Counted from the first letter of the stretch, positions 34,009 to 46,597 are shown. The stretch: 64,000 nucleotides of DNA from Ciborinia camelliae (GCA_025890175.1 JANPYM010000008.1:921337-985336); one strand, 5' to 3'. The notes: generated by a model not told the origin, from the sequence alone. Translations and numbers: made by a program.

Positions 34009-36788
34009 TCATCTAAACGCTCCCACGCTTGCCCTTTCTCTTAACGTCCTTCTCGCTCCATCACCTCTGGTAGATCCTGTAATCTCGTTCCAATCCTCCC
34101 ATTCTCGTGCGATTTCCATAAGCACACCACCCATCACAGTAGCCGAGGCCATCAACCCATGTCCTTCTCCTTCTAATACTCGTACTTCGCATCTTTTCAT
34201 GGTCTTCCCTAGCCATCGAATATTTTCGACAGGAACTCGTGTATCCTTACTTCCATGATGAATGACTGTAGAACGGGTAATATCAACGTAACGAAATCCG
34301 ATAGTATGCCTTCTCTCCAAACATACTAGTAAGTCAACGGCGGGGTTTGCGCCGAGAGTAGCCAGGTCCCATATGGCATGTGTTAGACGCGTATCGTATG
34401 TAATTTGCCTTTCTTTGTTGGCCAATGTGCTTGCAGCCACTGCTAATATTGCGGCATCATGGTTGGGATCATGTGGATCTCCTGCTGCTCGCTCCATTGA
34501 TTCTGCAACCGTAGATTCTGACCTTTTCGAAGGATCAAATCTTTGGTTCTCCTTGTCACCTGGGGTAAGTACATTGTTCCTACCACTTGGAGTAGGAGTC
34601 TCTCGAGTAGTACTTGTAGACTTGCGCTTGTTCCTCTTTTGTTTTGGAAGACTACTAGTCACCGAGCTACTGGTGGCACTCATAAAGCTGGAATTTGCAA
34701 CCTTAAGAATTGTGGTAGGGAGCGCACGAAGAATTCGCTGGGATGTAGGAATCGAGTTTGCAGGTGGGGACACCGTCTGTGTACCAAATGTTGTCAATTG
34801 TGAAGGGGGGATCCAAGGGGCCAGAAGATGAATTCGGCCGCGAATGTGTTGTGGCATACGTAATGCTGTTGCGAGAGCATATATTGCACCTGCTGAATGT
34901 GCAAGTATGGAGAATTTTGTTATCCTCAAAGCTTGACAAATTGCATATACGTCATCTATATCAGATTAGCTTCGAGAGCTATAACAAAAGTACAAAACTT
35001 ACCAGGCCAGCTCAGTGGAGTCGCTGTGCCATCAGTATATGGCTCACTTTGTCCAACTCCTGGTCTGTCCGGTGTGATCAATCGTAACTTCAGCGCTAGG
35101 GCAAGTTCATCATAAAAGGCGGTGATATATCTTGTCAATCCCATTCCAACACAGCAGAAGACCGCTGAACCCTCTGGATCACCTACTTCCGAGAATGAAA
35201 TGGTTCGACCACTTTGAGGATGCCTGATCTTTTGTGACAAGCGTGGGGAGGCAAGATATGTTGTGACGGCATCATCAATAGAATCTGCACTACTCGGGCG
35301 GGCATCGATAAATACAGAACCAGGTCTCGGTTGATCAGGGGAGACAACTCGAGAGGTAGGTCTAGAGGAGTTTTTCTTGGAGGTATCATTATCTGAATTG
35401 CCAGGGCTTAAAGGTCCAGACAAACGCTTCAATCGTGTACTACTCCGTTTTACCTTTAGCTCCGGTGGTTCAGGCGATACCCCACCAGATTCTCTTTTCT
35501 GGCTAGATGATCGTTTGGATTTGCTGGGACTTGGGTCAGGTTGTGATCTTCGTTGGTTGATCACGGGCGCAGGGGCACAATAAATATCATCCTCAATGAC
35601 CAAATGCTCATCAATCTTTGCAGGAGGCTCCTCTCCTTGCTTCCTGGCCAGCGTTGTAGAGGCTGGAAATGAAGGAGATTCGGGTCCCTCAGTAGGGACT
35701 TTCAGATTTGTAGATTCCCCAGACTCGGTTGAGCTTTCCTGCCTCTGTTCTGAGCCTTCCTCGTGCTCATTGATAATATCCTTGTCTTTCTCACGTTCCA
35801 TATCACTTTGTCGGCTTGCTATTTTTGAATCGCGTTTCTTCGTTTGAGCCGCCGGTTTTTGAAGAGAGGAATTTCGTGTAGGTATAAATCTACCAGATCC
35901 AATGCCGCCAGGACTATTCGCCAGCGATGGAGACCAACGGCAAGAAATGGGTGTTGTATTGGTAGTATCAAGTGTGAGGATCGAGTGTTGGCCTAGTGTG
36001 GGAGCTTCTTCGTTAATAGGAGTCTCCGCCAAGAAAGATGGTTGATCAAAACTAGCTATGGCAGCACGATCAAGCCCAAGGCCCTTAAAATTTCCTGGTC
36101 CCGAGCGTTTCTTGTCCGATGCGTTGTCTCTAAGTCTCTCTTTCGAACTCATATACATCAATCCTTTTTGATTCCTACCCTGTTTTTTATCCCAGCTATC
36201 CATTGACCTTTTCCTATCCAATTTCGGGGTTGGGGCGTAACCGGGCTCTATTGACAAGCTGCCGATTGTGCTCGAATCATCCTTTTCCTTTGATCCTTGT
36301 GAACCCTTCGAACCCGGTCGGCGCAGAAAGTTTTTGAAGGAATTAGACCTCGGGTCTGGCGCTGGCGATTTTGGTGCAGTTAGTGGTGAGAATCCTGAGG
36401 GAGGTTTCGCAGTTTTGATAACAGGAGGGCTCGCAGCCAATTCATCGAGAGATTCTTCCTCGATAAGTTCGCGTAATGAAGATTGTCTGAACGCCCCGTA
36501 ATCTATGCCAAAACTTCCACCTGAACTTGTCCTAGTATATGATGGGCGCAATTCTGAGTAGGCAAAGGAAGTTGTGGACGCAGCTGGTGAAACCGGTGTT
36601 GAGTGATTCTCGAAAAGTTGATTCGCAGGAGAAGATATGATGGAAAGCGATGTGATTAAAGAAGATATGACCTCTGGTGATGCCGGTTGTATTGATACAC
36701 GATTTGAAGAATGTGCCGAAGGACCTTGGAGAGATTTTCGACGGGAATGTTGTCGTTCTCGATAGGGTATTGGTGGGGGAGTCTCCAT
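34009..36788 (-). CDS. Alpha/beta hydrolase with long disordered N-terminal region
   Basis: Two minus-strand exons (36788-35003, 34955-34009; 47-base intron) give 910 residues. The ATG at 36788 (METPPPIPYR) is the first ATG; the frame upstream has only a GTG. The first 500 or so residues are Ser/Pro/Lys/Glu-rich and look disordered, with many possible phosphorylation sites. The hydrolase fold starts near residue 530 (GRTISFSEVGDP) with the oxyanion-side strand VFCCVGMGL. The nucleophile elbow is LAHSAGA (Ser near 614). The likely acid is in HGSKDTRVP near 832 and the histidine in EGEGHGLM near 861. A low-complexity insert of about 100 residues sits between strands. The substrate is unknown. 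A regulatory N-terminal tail on a hydrolase is the notable feature. Confidence 0.88.
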
Positions 36789-38732
36789 GGTGCTCTGTGT
36801 AAGGATCGGACGCACTGCGTACTGCGCCTACTATAAATGAACGGTAGGTTTAGGATGATTTGATGCAAGCATTGACATTGAACACCACCTACAAAACCAC
36901 CTACAATCGAACGAATGTTTCAAGAATCCCGATTTTGTTTAACGCGTGCGTGAGCAACGAGGAATTGGCTTGGCTTGGTGTGAAATTAGATGATACCGGT
37001 CCTCTCTGTTCGCAATGGTTGATTGGTAGGAGAGACTAAAAGGGTTCGAGGTGGTAGAGCAGAGCAGAGTAGAGTACCTCGAGTAGAGTGTAGACTCGGA
37101 TGAGAGTACAGGTATAATTAATGGAAATGAGTGTTGCACCACCGCACCACTGCACCGCTGCACCGCTGATTGATCTGTTTTTGAAGGCAGGAAGGACTTT
37201 GGTTAATAGCCAGGAAAATCTTTAAGAAAGTTACCACATTGAAACAGGTATGTATCAAAATGAATCAAAATATATCAAAGTATATCAAAACAGTCGATGT
37301 GCACCCATTTCAACTTCCTTTTTGCTGTTCCCAAACCAAAGCTTAAGCAAAAAAAAGAAAACGCCCCATGCGGCATTACAGTAATCAAATCAAATCAAAT
37401 CAAATCGAATCAAATGCAAACGTTCCAAAAGACTCGAATAGAAGGTACTATAGTCTGGTCTGTAAGGTACGGTCTGTAACGGTCTGTACCGGTATTTTAT
37501 TAGTGAATAATAATTGTTGAAAGCCCCATAATTCAACTTCAGGGGGCGCACTGCTTATCAGCCCTTTTTTCCCAAAAATATTGACTCTGGCTCTGAGAGT
37601 CTGAGAGTCTGAGAGTCTGGGAGTCTGGGCGGGGAACGTCCCGATGGGAATTTCAATGGACAATAATACGGAGGATAATAATAACCTTGGAATAATAAGA
37701 CCATCGATAGGTTGAAGTTGCAAATCCTGCCTGCAAAGTGTAATAATGCAGAGCTGGGATGTCTTTCCCCGAATGCACTCGTGGACCGACGTGGAGAGAT
37801 GGGATGAGTGTTGGGTGGGTTTTTTTGTGGGAGTCGGTGGTTTGAACTTTGTACCTTTTTTTTTGTCTGGGTCGGCAAATTAATTTCGACAGGGCGGCCG
37901 GGAAGGGAAGGGAAAACGAAGGGAAGCGATATCAATTAGGAAAGGAACTTCGTAGAACAGTTTAAGAAATCATCTAGAAAGATTTGCTTAGCTAGCTGGA
38001 GGAAAAGATGCGAGGAAAAATATGGGAAAATGGAACCCTTTTTATCCCCTTTATTGAAACTACCTTACTGAGCACTGAGCAGGTACGGAAGTATACTCAA
38101 CACTCAACAATCACCAAGGGTCCGCGAAATTACTGATGCTTTCTTTATATGAATTGCCGGCAACTTATATCCCAGAATTCCCGAAAGCCATCTTTCTATT
38201 TGGGGGGGAATCGTCTGCTTCTTAAAGATCCTAACTTCTACTATCAATAACAGTGGATCATGAGTGACAAGAAGATCAAGAGGTGTCCCAAGGGCAAAGT
38301 CCGAGCCGATGAACGGTTTTGATTGCACATCTCGAATAATTGAAGCGGCAGGTAAGGTTAAAAACTACCTACCTAGTACTGCACCTAGTCCCTGGGACCC
38401 CTGATGCAGTAGCGAAAGGCTAGTATGTATTAGCCATGGTCCATTAGTTAGTCGAGCATGCATCCTCCACATGGAAAAAAAAGTGGACAAAATCAAGAAA
38501 CTTAAGAATTATGACATCGTCACCCACGACTCCACGAGGGGTCGGTTTCTGACAACGTAAACTATGGAGCGAGCCGTTCGTTGGCATACTGGACTAAGTG
38601 AATCTCTTTCTATCCCCCACTATCTGGAAGTATATTTCGGACACTTTGATCATATCTTCTGCACATGTACATCTTTACTGTTCCAAATCATCCCTCTTTT
38701 TTAGAAGAACGATTTGCAAAGACAGCTCCATT
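36789..38732. other. Divergent spacer with simple repeats
   Basis: About 1.9 kb between two divergent genes. It holds an AAATC run at 37382-37410 and a GAGAGTCT/GGGAGTCT run at 37587-37628. No domain-bearing frame is seen. Both promoters should lie here. Confidence 0.5.
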
Positions 38733-39819
38733 ATGGATGCTCTTCTATCGCTCCCGCTGATGGGATACTTTCTCATGCCATCAGTATCAACATATTCTAC
38801 ATCTCTAAATTTCCTATTCTTTTACATGACATGGTCGACTCTCGTACTTTCACAGTCGCCTTTGAGGGTCGAAGTAGTGGGAACTCTAGGAATACGAATA
38901 CTATTCTTCGTAGTACCATCATTACTATTTCTCCTCTTCGACTCAATCATACCAAGTATATCGGTGGGAATCAAGCGGCAAGGAAAGCTAGCACTACCTA
39001 CTGGAACGGGAGGAATAAAAATATCCAGGGCAAAGACTCCGAAATGGTACGGGGTCGTGGGACTTAGTTTGTTCAATATCTTACTTGGAGTCGGCATCCA
39101 AGCGGGACTCGAAATGCTCCTAACGCAAATCTTACACTATAAAAGTGCGCTCAGAGTCACTACCACATTACCTATGCCATGGTCAATAGCTAAGGACGTC
39201 TTGAAATGTTTCCTTGTTCGTGAGGTTCGTAACCCCTCCATGGATGATGCATATCCCAAGTTGTACAACTACCGAATGGCTGATATATTCCTCTTTCTAG
39301 GTTTTACAATATTACACTCACCGTTATATTCTCCACGCACGCTCTTCAAACTTTCTCAGCAGGTGTCACAAGACTTATTTTCACTCCATCGCTTCTCCAT
39401 ATGCGTTCGTCGCTCATTACGATCACCCAGCTTCTTACATACTCTTCCGTTTCATTCCCATTTACCTCCCTGCAGTATTCTTTCGCGTCCACCTTCTGAC
39501 CTATCTGATGACTCTCTCTATTATCACTTTGGAAGAAACACTTGCATCTTCCGGGTATACTAGTATCCCCGGAATCATCCTCGGTGGCATCGCGCGTCGT
39601 CAAGATCTACACAGTGAAAGCCATGGAAATGGAAATTATGCACCATGGGGTTTGTTGGATTGGATTCATGGAACCAGCATCGGACCTGGATTTGAGGAAG
39701 ATGTTGCGGACGAGGCAGAGAAACATCAGGTCAAGAGCCGAAGTAGAAAGGCTATTTCTAATGGAAAGGAGGGTATAAAATCGTTGAGTGTGAGGAGAAA
39801 AGGTTCTAGGAAGGGTTAA
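38733..39819 (+). CDS. Sterol desaturase / fatty acid hydroxylase-family membrane protein
   Basis: Two exons (38733-39224, 39301-39819; 76-base intron) give 336 residues. The splice joins ...REV to LQYYTHRYILH, restoring the characteristic first histidine box at about 171-175. Further boxes follow: HKTYFH (186-191), HYDHP (201-205) and a late DLHSESHGNGNYAPWG region. These histidine clusters bind a di-iron centre in this superfamily, which hydroxylates or desaturates sterols and fatty acids using oxygen. Several hydrophobic segments precede the first box, fitting an ER membrane protein. The C-terminal 50 residues are charged and Lys/Arg-rich. The ATG at 38733 is chosen because it starts a plausible membrane protein, while the frame further upstream lies in the 5' region. 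The specific reaction is unknown. Confidence 0.86.
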
Positions 39820-42602
39820 GCTGTAAACTGTCTCTCGGTTGTGATTGGCTATTATTGGATTTTTTATGGACGTTGGGGGTTGGTAACACTTCGGTTTTAC
39901 GTTAAGATATCAATGATTTATGACTCTACCGCTCTTACTATGTATCTTCCTATATCTCTTATGGTACCAGCTCACGTCACCAAATCTAAGGCAAAAATTT
40001 ACAAATGCGAAGTTGCCCCCTATGTGGCGGTGATATAAACGAAGCCGGAACCCCCTCAACTCAATGACCGCGCCCCACATGAACTGATATCCTCCTTGCA
40101 TCCATGATTTGGTCAAGGAGTAATCGTATTGCTATTACAAGGTCTCAAGTCTAGCAATTAATCGACTATGGAAGGAAGGTAGAAAAGGCAAAACCCCTAC
40201 CTCCCACCACAAAAAGGACTTCAGAGATTTGAGTAATGTTCCCATCTAAATATCCAAGGGATGGAGAAGCTGCCCAAAGCCCTACAAAGCTCGAAACTTA
40301 TGGCAAGCCGTTTACTAAAACTATATCTCCATGATCTTAGATCATAGGACCCAATTTTTTTTTTTCAAAAATGGGGGTTGTTTTAGGAGTTCTTCATCAA
40401 AGAGTAGTCAATCATGCTGTCCTAGTTTCATGCTTGATACACAACTTCAACCACCTACAACTCTCTCAACATTTGTCTTTCTGACTTTTCAATCCCTGAT
40501 CTGAAATCCCCAAGCCTGGAACTCTATCCAAGCCAATTTTCAGCACCAAAAACCCAAAACTCAAAAATGACCTGAAGATCAATTTTGGGTTTTCTTTGGT
40601 TTTTTCTCAAAGCTTCCCCGAAAGAATACACCTTTTCAGATATGCAACAAAGTCAAGAAAAAGGGTAAGTCACGAGGCTCCTGCAATGGTGGTTGGTTGA
40701 TCGGGTCTGGAAGAATATGTTTCCGACTTCCGGGGTTGAACCGAAGAAATGTTCAAAACTTCTAAAAACACTCCTTTGCAGATATGCAACAAAAGCTGGA
40801 GGTTGGCAAAAAGTGGAAATCACGAGGCTCTGAGCATGGAGGTTGGTTGATCGGTCCGGGAGTATATGGTTCCGACCTCCGGAGTTGAGCCGAAGGAAGT
40901 GTGCTGGGCTGAGAACTTCTTGGTTGAGGAACACTAGCTTTTTTCTTGTTTGTCAAATATACAACATGATGTGTGAAATGGATGGTCTGAATGTTCTAAA
41001 GCTTTCAGTATGCTCATTCTGTTGATTATAGATCATATCTATCAATGGAAAGGTAATTATACATCACAAGTGTGAAAGTATACTCCATGGTTGCAATAGC
41101 CACAGTTTTGTATATTGTGACCAAGGCTTTGTGATCAGAGTTTTGTGACCAAGGGGGGATGAGGGAGAATGTAGAAAATTACATTGGCCTAGTGTGAGCG
41201 AATGGAATTTCCTTTGGACTTTAACTTCTCACTTAGAAGTTTCTGATGGTGAGTTGAGGTCAGAGAATGACGCCTCAAACAAAGGAACAAAACTCTCATT
41301 CCCTCTTCATGGTTACGACAGCATATGACTCTGGACTTGAGAGAGGCCTTTAACAAAGATCATAATCATAACTCATGAAATACCAACCCTCAATCCCTTC
41401 ATTTGAAGAGAAGTTCTTGGGATGTAGGGGTGCTTATGATATATCATTCAGGTAGAGGCATACATGTGTAGTAGTTTGGCACTTCCTCTACCTTGACAGT
41501 TGCCCCACCATATATTCAAGCCAGTTCTCTCTTAAAAAATGCCCTGTCATTTTGCATGGCACAAGTGCAAACACCTTGCTGCCCTAATATGAGAAACTTT
41601 CTAAGTCTGGTTTCCCTTGACATCTTCCAAGCTTATCTTACACACCATCGATGCAATCTGGGAGAAAGACTCCTTGTCACAACATTTTCTCCTTGGTACA
41701 CTCATATCCATTGCCATACTTGGGACCAGGGTCGATTTTATTTGGGGATGGGCTGGGACACAGCTTTTGATTTGTATGGAAAGTCAATCCTCTATCTTCA
41801 AATTATCTTGAGAGGTAGACAAAACTGAGAAATCTTGGGGTTGAAAGTATTATGCCTGATTATCTGCAACTTCTTCAGTGTGCTGATATTCGACGTCCTC
41901 CATTCTTTCACAATGTTACATACGTTGATGCACTTTTGGGGGGAAGCTCTGAGGGGTCTCTGGTTAGTGGAATCCTGCCACTCTTTTCTGTTGGATATCA
42001 ATTGCCCTCTGATTGAGGAACTGAAGCTTGTCTAGAGATAAAGGCTTCCAAAAACCTAGTTTGTGAGTCTGCCATTAAATCTTCTTGATGTCTTGTTGAA
42101 TTGATATCCTTTTATTGGTCACATACACAATTAATATTTGAGTACTGGCACTAACCAGACACTCTAACACTAACCAGAATCAATAATAATATTCAAACAT
42201 ACAGTCGGTTCTAAGACTTTTCTAAGATAATTAGAATGAGTCTTGGTAAAGTATATCTGGTAGTAGAGGTTCTAGTGGGGGCCCTATATCCCGGCCATTA
42301 TTTTGATTTGTTGTCCTCAGGATTGGTATGCCGAGACCTCCTCATCTTCTCACTTGTTTCCTAACAATCAGCAGGCACGCATAATAATATTTTTGCAAGT
42401 CTATTGCCAGTACCAAAGGTTTGGTGCTTTGTTCTTTTATACAACATACAACATACGACCCTTTTCTTTCGAGTTCTCGTGTTATACGGAATTTCGAATC
42501 TCCGCCATTTTCACAGGAGATACTATTACTGCGTCTTCTATTGCGTGTTGAGTTCTACTACGCCAATTATTCCTCCAGCTGTCAAACTCGACAACCTTTA
42601 CC
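39820..42602. other. Intergenic region with a 142-bp duplication
   Basis: About 2.8 kb with no recognised gene; open frames (up to 111 codons at 41493-41828) show no domain. A duplicated 142-base unit is listed separately. A 10-T run lies at about 40355-40364. Confidence 0.45.
40607..40925. repeat. Imperfect tandem duplication, period about 142 bp
   Basis: Unit one (about 40607-40750) and unit two (about 40751-40895) share CAGATATGCAACAAA (40637 and 40779), TCACGAGGCTC, GGTTGGTTGATCGG, and a CCGAC(T/C)(T/C)CCGG(G/A)GTTGA block. A fragment of a third copy may follow, at about 40910-40925. Identity is moderate, so the event is not recent. Confidence 0.75.
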
Positions 42603-43702
42603 ATGGCTCTCAATCTCATGACAGGTAACCTACTAACATCCAATGGGGGAGTAGAGTTACCTGCGGATATCTGCCTGCGCATTGTAGACCTAGTCATTCA
42701 TGACGCGCCCAAGAACGCGGCCATATTACTCGAGCTCTCGCGCGTAAGTTATGTCCTTACTTATCTTATACACTCCTTATCAAGAGTTATGGCGCACATC
42801 TGTCAATAATCATCATCATTATTGTTCAATTGACCTTCTTCTAGTCTTTTAAAAAGCTTATCAAGACATACGAGCGATCACTCATCAAGAACGCTGTCAA
42901 ACTTTACGCGGACTCTTACGTGAACCAACGTATTTGTCTGATCGCCAGATGTCGTCCAAAATCCAGTGGCTTTGCTCCAAGTTTCTACCTCGATCATACG
43001 TTCGCCTGGTTATTAGAAGTACAAACGCGTGCCGGAATGACGCATGAGATTATCCAAGACAATTTCTCTCAATGCCTAACTTCCAACGTCTACTGGGGCG
43101 GTGGAGTAGGTTTCGACCCTCCAACTCTCGCAATTCCTCGAGTGGAATTGGAATTACGCCTCGCTAAATTCAAGGAAGAGGCCATCAAGCTTCTGTATGA
43201 AATTTGGGATGCTACTAAGGGTATTAAGCATGAGTGGCGCGCTCGCACAAGGCAAATTGACTACCTGGTAAAATTAAGCACGCCCGAGCTCGCAATCCTC
43301 TGCATCTTCATCCCCATCCTAGGATTCAATTTCTACAAGAAATTGAGAGACGATACCATGGATAACAAACGAGCAGTAGTCGTCTTCCAGCATAATCTTA
43401 TTCGCTATGGTCCCTTGTTCGCTTGGTTGAATATCAGCCCACGAGTTAAGTGTGATAGAGTCACGCTTAGGGGCACGGTTATCCTAAACGACTGGTTTAA
43501 GGAGAAGCAGGAAGAGGGGGTGAGGAAGTTGAAGGCGTTTGAGAGGGGACAGACCCGGGAGGCGAGTATGATTATTGTGCTGTGGAGAATCTTTCAGGCG
43601 AGGATGGAGGTCGCTAATATTTGGTCTCCGCGTACTGGGGAGGGATTATGGAATATTTCTAGGCAGATGGTCGAGGAGAAGATGATGGGGTATGTTCTTT
43701 GA
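42603..43702 (+). CDS. F-box-like protein
   Basis: Two exons (42603-42743, 42845-43702; 101-base intron) give 332 residues. Near the N-terminus, VELPADICLRIVDLVIHDAP followed by ILLELSRSFKKLIKTYE has the L-P-x-E/D-I...I...L spacing and the downstream helix of an F-box. The remainder is alpha-helical with no recognised substrate-binding repeat; an LAILCIFIPILGF stretch around residue 200 is hydrophobic. F-box proteins link substrates to SCF ubiquitin ligases through Skp1. The match is only suggestive, so the function stays open. The gene has typical splice sites and codon use, and the start is the first ATG of the frame. Confidence 0.72.
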
Positions 43703-45032
43703 GGGTGTGGGGAGGGGGTGGTTTGTTTTATGATGCGCGAAGTGGGTTGGGGTTGAGAATAGGGGTTGGGGTTATGGAAATATTTGATGCTTGGGAAGTT
43801 TTTAACATGGTTTGGGTTGGATTCGGGTTATGGTTGGTTGGCTGGCTGGTTATTCGTACTACCACACACTGCTGTTATGATTGTCGGAGCGGATATCGAA
43901 CTGTTTGGGTTAAGCATTGTGAGCTGGGGATTAGGGTTTAAAGGGATTATTATGATTATAAGTTGAATGCAATTAAGTTGAATTGATGTTAGGTATGGAG
44001 CTTGTGAAGGGGTAAAATGTGAATGTATATGATAGGCTTAAATATTCAAAGATCCTCGTCTCATTAGGATTGAGGTGGACTTGTTGATTGTTGGTGCCCT
44101 CATCAGATAATTGAGCTCCTTGATTGTCCGTGAGGCTTTCAGGTAATTTAATTCCTAGATTGTTGATGCTGCTGTTAGACAACTGGAACCTTGATCCTCG
44201 GTGCCGCTGTCAGATAATACCTAGGTAAAGGTCGTCGTCGGTAAGTCAAGTTAGTTGGAGATTTGCCTGTTCTTTCTCTTCTTCTTCTGATAGGTAATGA
44301 TGAGATGATAGAAACGTTTATTCGTATGGCAAGTGAAGATTCAATAAATCTCTTCTCGTCTTCCTCGGATTATGTCATTAGTTATTTGTAAATGGTTTAG
44401 TAATTCGTATGTTTTCGTCTGATGCTAAGAGATTTCATGAATGATTGTCCGTGATGCCCTTTTCATATTATGGATATTGTAGTAGTAGCTAGAGCTGTTT
44501 GTAAAATATAGGAAGAATGGAGGGTTTTTGTTATAACTGGAAGAATATCTGTTCATAATTGATTCGGAGATTTGGAAGTTCTCTTCTCATGGTATTCAGA
44601 TAGAAGTACTGGGTACGGTATTGGGCATAGGTGTTTCACTATCCATGTTTAGGGATATAAATTCGATTAAATTGGGTTGATGATGTATGATTTTTTAAAA
44701 GATGCTTACAATATTTATCCGGCGGTTCTTAGATAATAAGGAAGAGAGAACTCATTCCATGTTTATTGGTGTTTGGTATTGTAGACCCTAGATAGCTCAT
44801 TGTCATCGGCGTTTTGCTTTCGGATTGGCTTGAACTTGGTGTCCTTAGCATCGTCCTCTACCGGTACACCCTTTGCCGGCCGGTCCTGGTGTACAAGTCT
44901 GTTCACACCTGTCTGCACAAGCTTATGAAAATCATAGCTCATAGCCCTGATGAGTAGTAATGGCACTAAGCTGTATTAGGTATAATTTTCACGTGAACTG
45001 AGACCAACTGCTTATTCTTTTCCCTATATAGA
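43703..45032. other. Intergenic region, no supported gene
   Basis: About 1.3 kb. A diverged repeat with CAGATAATTGAGCTCCTTGATTGTC-like and CAGATAATACCTAG-like segments is visible at 44098-44222. A 67-codon minus-strand frame at 44763-44966 has no recognisable domain. Confidence 0.4.
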
Positions 45033-45275
45033 TCATGACCCCGAAGCTTCGTTTACAATATTTTCTGCCAGTGCGTTGATATGCGTTCTTGCATCCATCA
45101 AGTCCAGCATGCTGATATTCTTCCCAAATGCACTATGAAGCCAATTTCGAAACTCCGCCGTCAATAAACCATCAATACCAAGCTCTGCTACCGTGGCCGA
45201 TTCGTTCACAGCCGACGGGTCAATGAAGAGCATACCTGCCACCGTCGACCGGATAGCATCTGCAACAAACGCGAC
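45033..45275 (-). pseudogene. Relic of a polyketide synthase C-terminal acyl-carrier domain
   Basis: A minus-strand frame open between stops reads as the very end of a reducing polyketide synthase: MLFIDPSAV, then VAELGIDGLLTAEFRNWL, then GKNISMLDLMDA. This follows the carrier-domain pattern LGxDSLxxxELRNW...SxLDxxxA. The serine that should carry phosphopantetheine is a glycine (GIDG instead of G-x-D-S). No ketosynthase, acyltransferase or other PKS domain is present upstream, where an SDR gene overlaps instead. It is therefore a remnant of a lost PKS gene, or, less likely, a short stand-alone dead carrier. The overlap of about 70 bases with the SDR frame is in a different frame. Confidence 0.72.
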
Positions 45276-45955
45276 TTAGGGTTAGGCTTACTTACTTTCC
45301 ATGAGAGTTCGAGCACAGTCGTGACATCTTCTCTACTGACTTGTTCCGAGATCCTACATTTCCCGGCTCCAATCCTTCCGGCCCCTCGCTCTTGATTCAT
45401 CCAACCGGGTCTCACAATGGTATAATCCAGCTTCCTTTGCCCATTACCCTCAACCAGGCTTCTATCAGATGCCAACAGCTTAGCCGCGTGATATGTTCTG
45501 AAAATCGGTGATAACCATTCACTGAACCTCCTATCATCTTCGTCATACCACTCCAGGACAGGTTTGTTGATTACATCTCTAACTTCCAGGGATGAGATAG
45601 TGATGTATCTTCTCTTTGTGCCTGCTTCTTTGGCGGCCTGGGCCACTGCGTCTATCACCTTGATATGCCCCTCGTTGTCTACTTTCGCGATCCTTCTATC
45701 GCTGGCGCTACCGACACCTGCACCGGCACTCCAGATTACAACCCCTGGCTTGACATCTTTGATCAGTTTAATGAAATCGAAGACAGTGAAATCCTCGACT
45801 GATTGAATAATGGGCAAATCACCGAGCATTTTGAGCTCCGGAATTTGACTTGGATTGCGGATAACGGAGTGAACTGTAATGCCATTTGATGAAAATCGTT
45901 TGGTTATGGAGCGTGCGAGTAGGCCGTTTCCACCAATAAGAAGGATTGAAGACAT
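45206..45955 (-). CDS. NmrA-like/atypical short-chain dehydrogenase (NAD(P)-binding)
   Basis: A single exon encodes 249 residues. The N-terminus ILLIGGNGLLARSITKRF is a GxxGxxG-type Rossmann motif of the atypical SDR/NmrA group. It is followed by HSVIRNP, where a basic residue after the second strand fits NADP binding, and by VVIWSAGAG. YTIVRPGWM matches the late conserved segment. There is no clear YxxxK active site, as is common in NmrA-like sensors and in some tailoring reductases. The last 30 residues (from about VSKPNPKS) look less natural and overlap the PKS relic in another frame, so the original 3' end may be altered. The location beside a carrier relic and transporters suggests an earlier tailoring role, by inference. 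Confidence 0.75.
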   Translation of the reverse strand: MSSILLIGGNGLLARSITKRFSSNGITVHSVIRNPSQIPELKMLGDLPIIQSVEDFTVFDFIKLIKDVKPGVVIWSAGAGVGSASDRRIAKVDNEGHIKVIDAVAQAAKEAGTKRRYITISSLEVRDVINKPVLEWYDEDDRRFSEWLSPIFRTYHAAKLLASDRSLVEGNGQRKLDYTIVRPGWMNQERGAGRIGAGKCRISEQVSREDVTTVLELSWKVSKPNPKSRLLQMLSGRRWQVCSSLTRRL

Positions 45956-46597
45956 TATTGGATATCAGAGTAAAAGTTTAGTCGAAGTATCTGGTGATGG
46001 CCCATCTTAGACTTAGCTTGAAGATGTGCCGTGTATGGGTATGTAGTGCATACACGATGGATAGGAGGGGTTTGCGGTGCTTTCTACCCTGCTGCTTCGA
46101 GGTGTGCCATGGGAATTTCCGGATACAAGATTAACACCGATTAACGAGCACAAAGTGTTCTATTAGACTTCATGCCAATATCCATGCCTAATTCCGCCCA
46201 GGAAGCCGGTTTTGATAAAACATCTAACCGTTGGCCTCGCTTAGAACCACTCCCGTTCACGGCATTTGCATTCCTGCTAAATTAACCTACAATAGTTCGT
46301 TCTAGTTGACAGGGACCAAACCGCTCATCTGCCTTTGATCATCGGAATTGACGAATTATATACAGTAGCAATTGAACAGCACACTTTCGTTCACTGTACA
46401 CTTTACCTTGCATTTACCCTGAATCATTGGGCTTAAGCGAGGCACTAGCGTAAGCCGAATATTTACGGACCAAGCCTTTGAGTCATCCTTAAACCCCTAA
46501 ATCCATGCCGTGAATATCGTATTTCTGTAACCAATTTCAGCCTTCAAACTCTTGTTCTATACACCTTCTCAATTTTTTTCTCTTACGCCGCGCAAAT
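45956..46597. promoter_or_regulatory. Divergent promoter region between SDR gene and MFS pseudogene
   Basis: About 640 bases between two divergent starts, without an open frame of note. It contains several CCG-rich short palindrome-like blocks, but no site I can name with confidence. Confidence 0.4.

Noticed and set aside
35377..35847. Plus-strand frames opposite the alpha/beta hydrolase
   Set aside because: They mirror the Ser/Pro-rich leader of the real gene and have no independent support.
41493..41828. 111-codon plus-strand frame
   Set aside because: It has no recognisable domain or intron support, and it overlaps another frame of similar quality.
44763..44966. 67-codon minus-strand frame near the PKS relic
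   Set aside because: It could be another PKS or transporter remnant, but no motif could be matched.
45033..45955. SDR-ACP fusion protein
   Set aside because: The two frames differ. The only GT-AG pair between them gives a 36-base intron that keeps the SDR frame, so no in-frame join was found.
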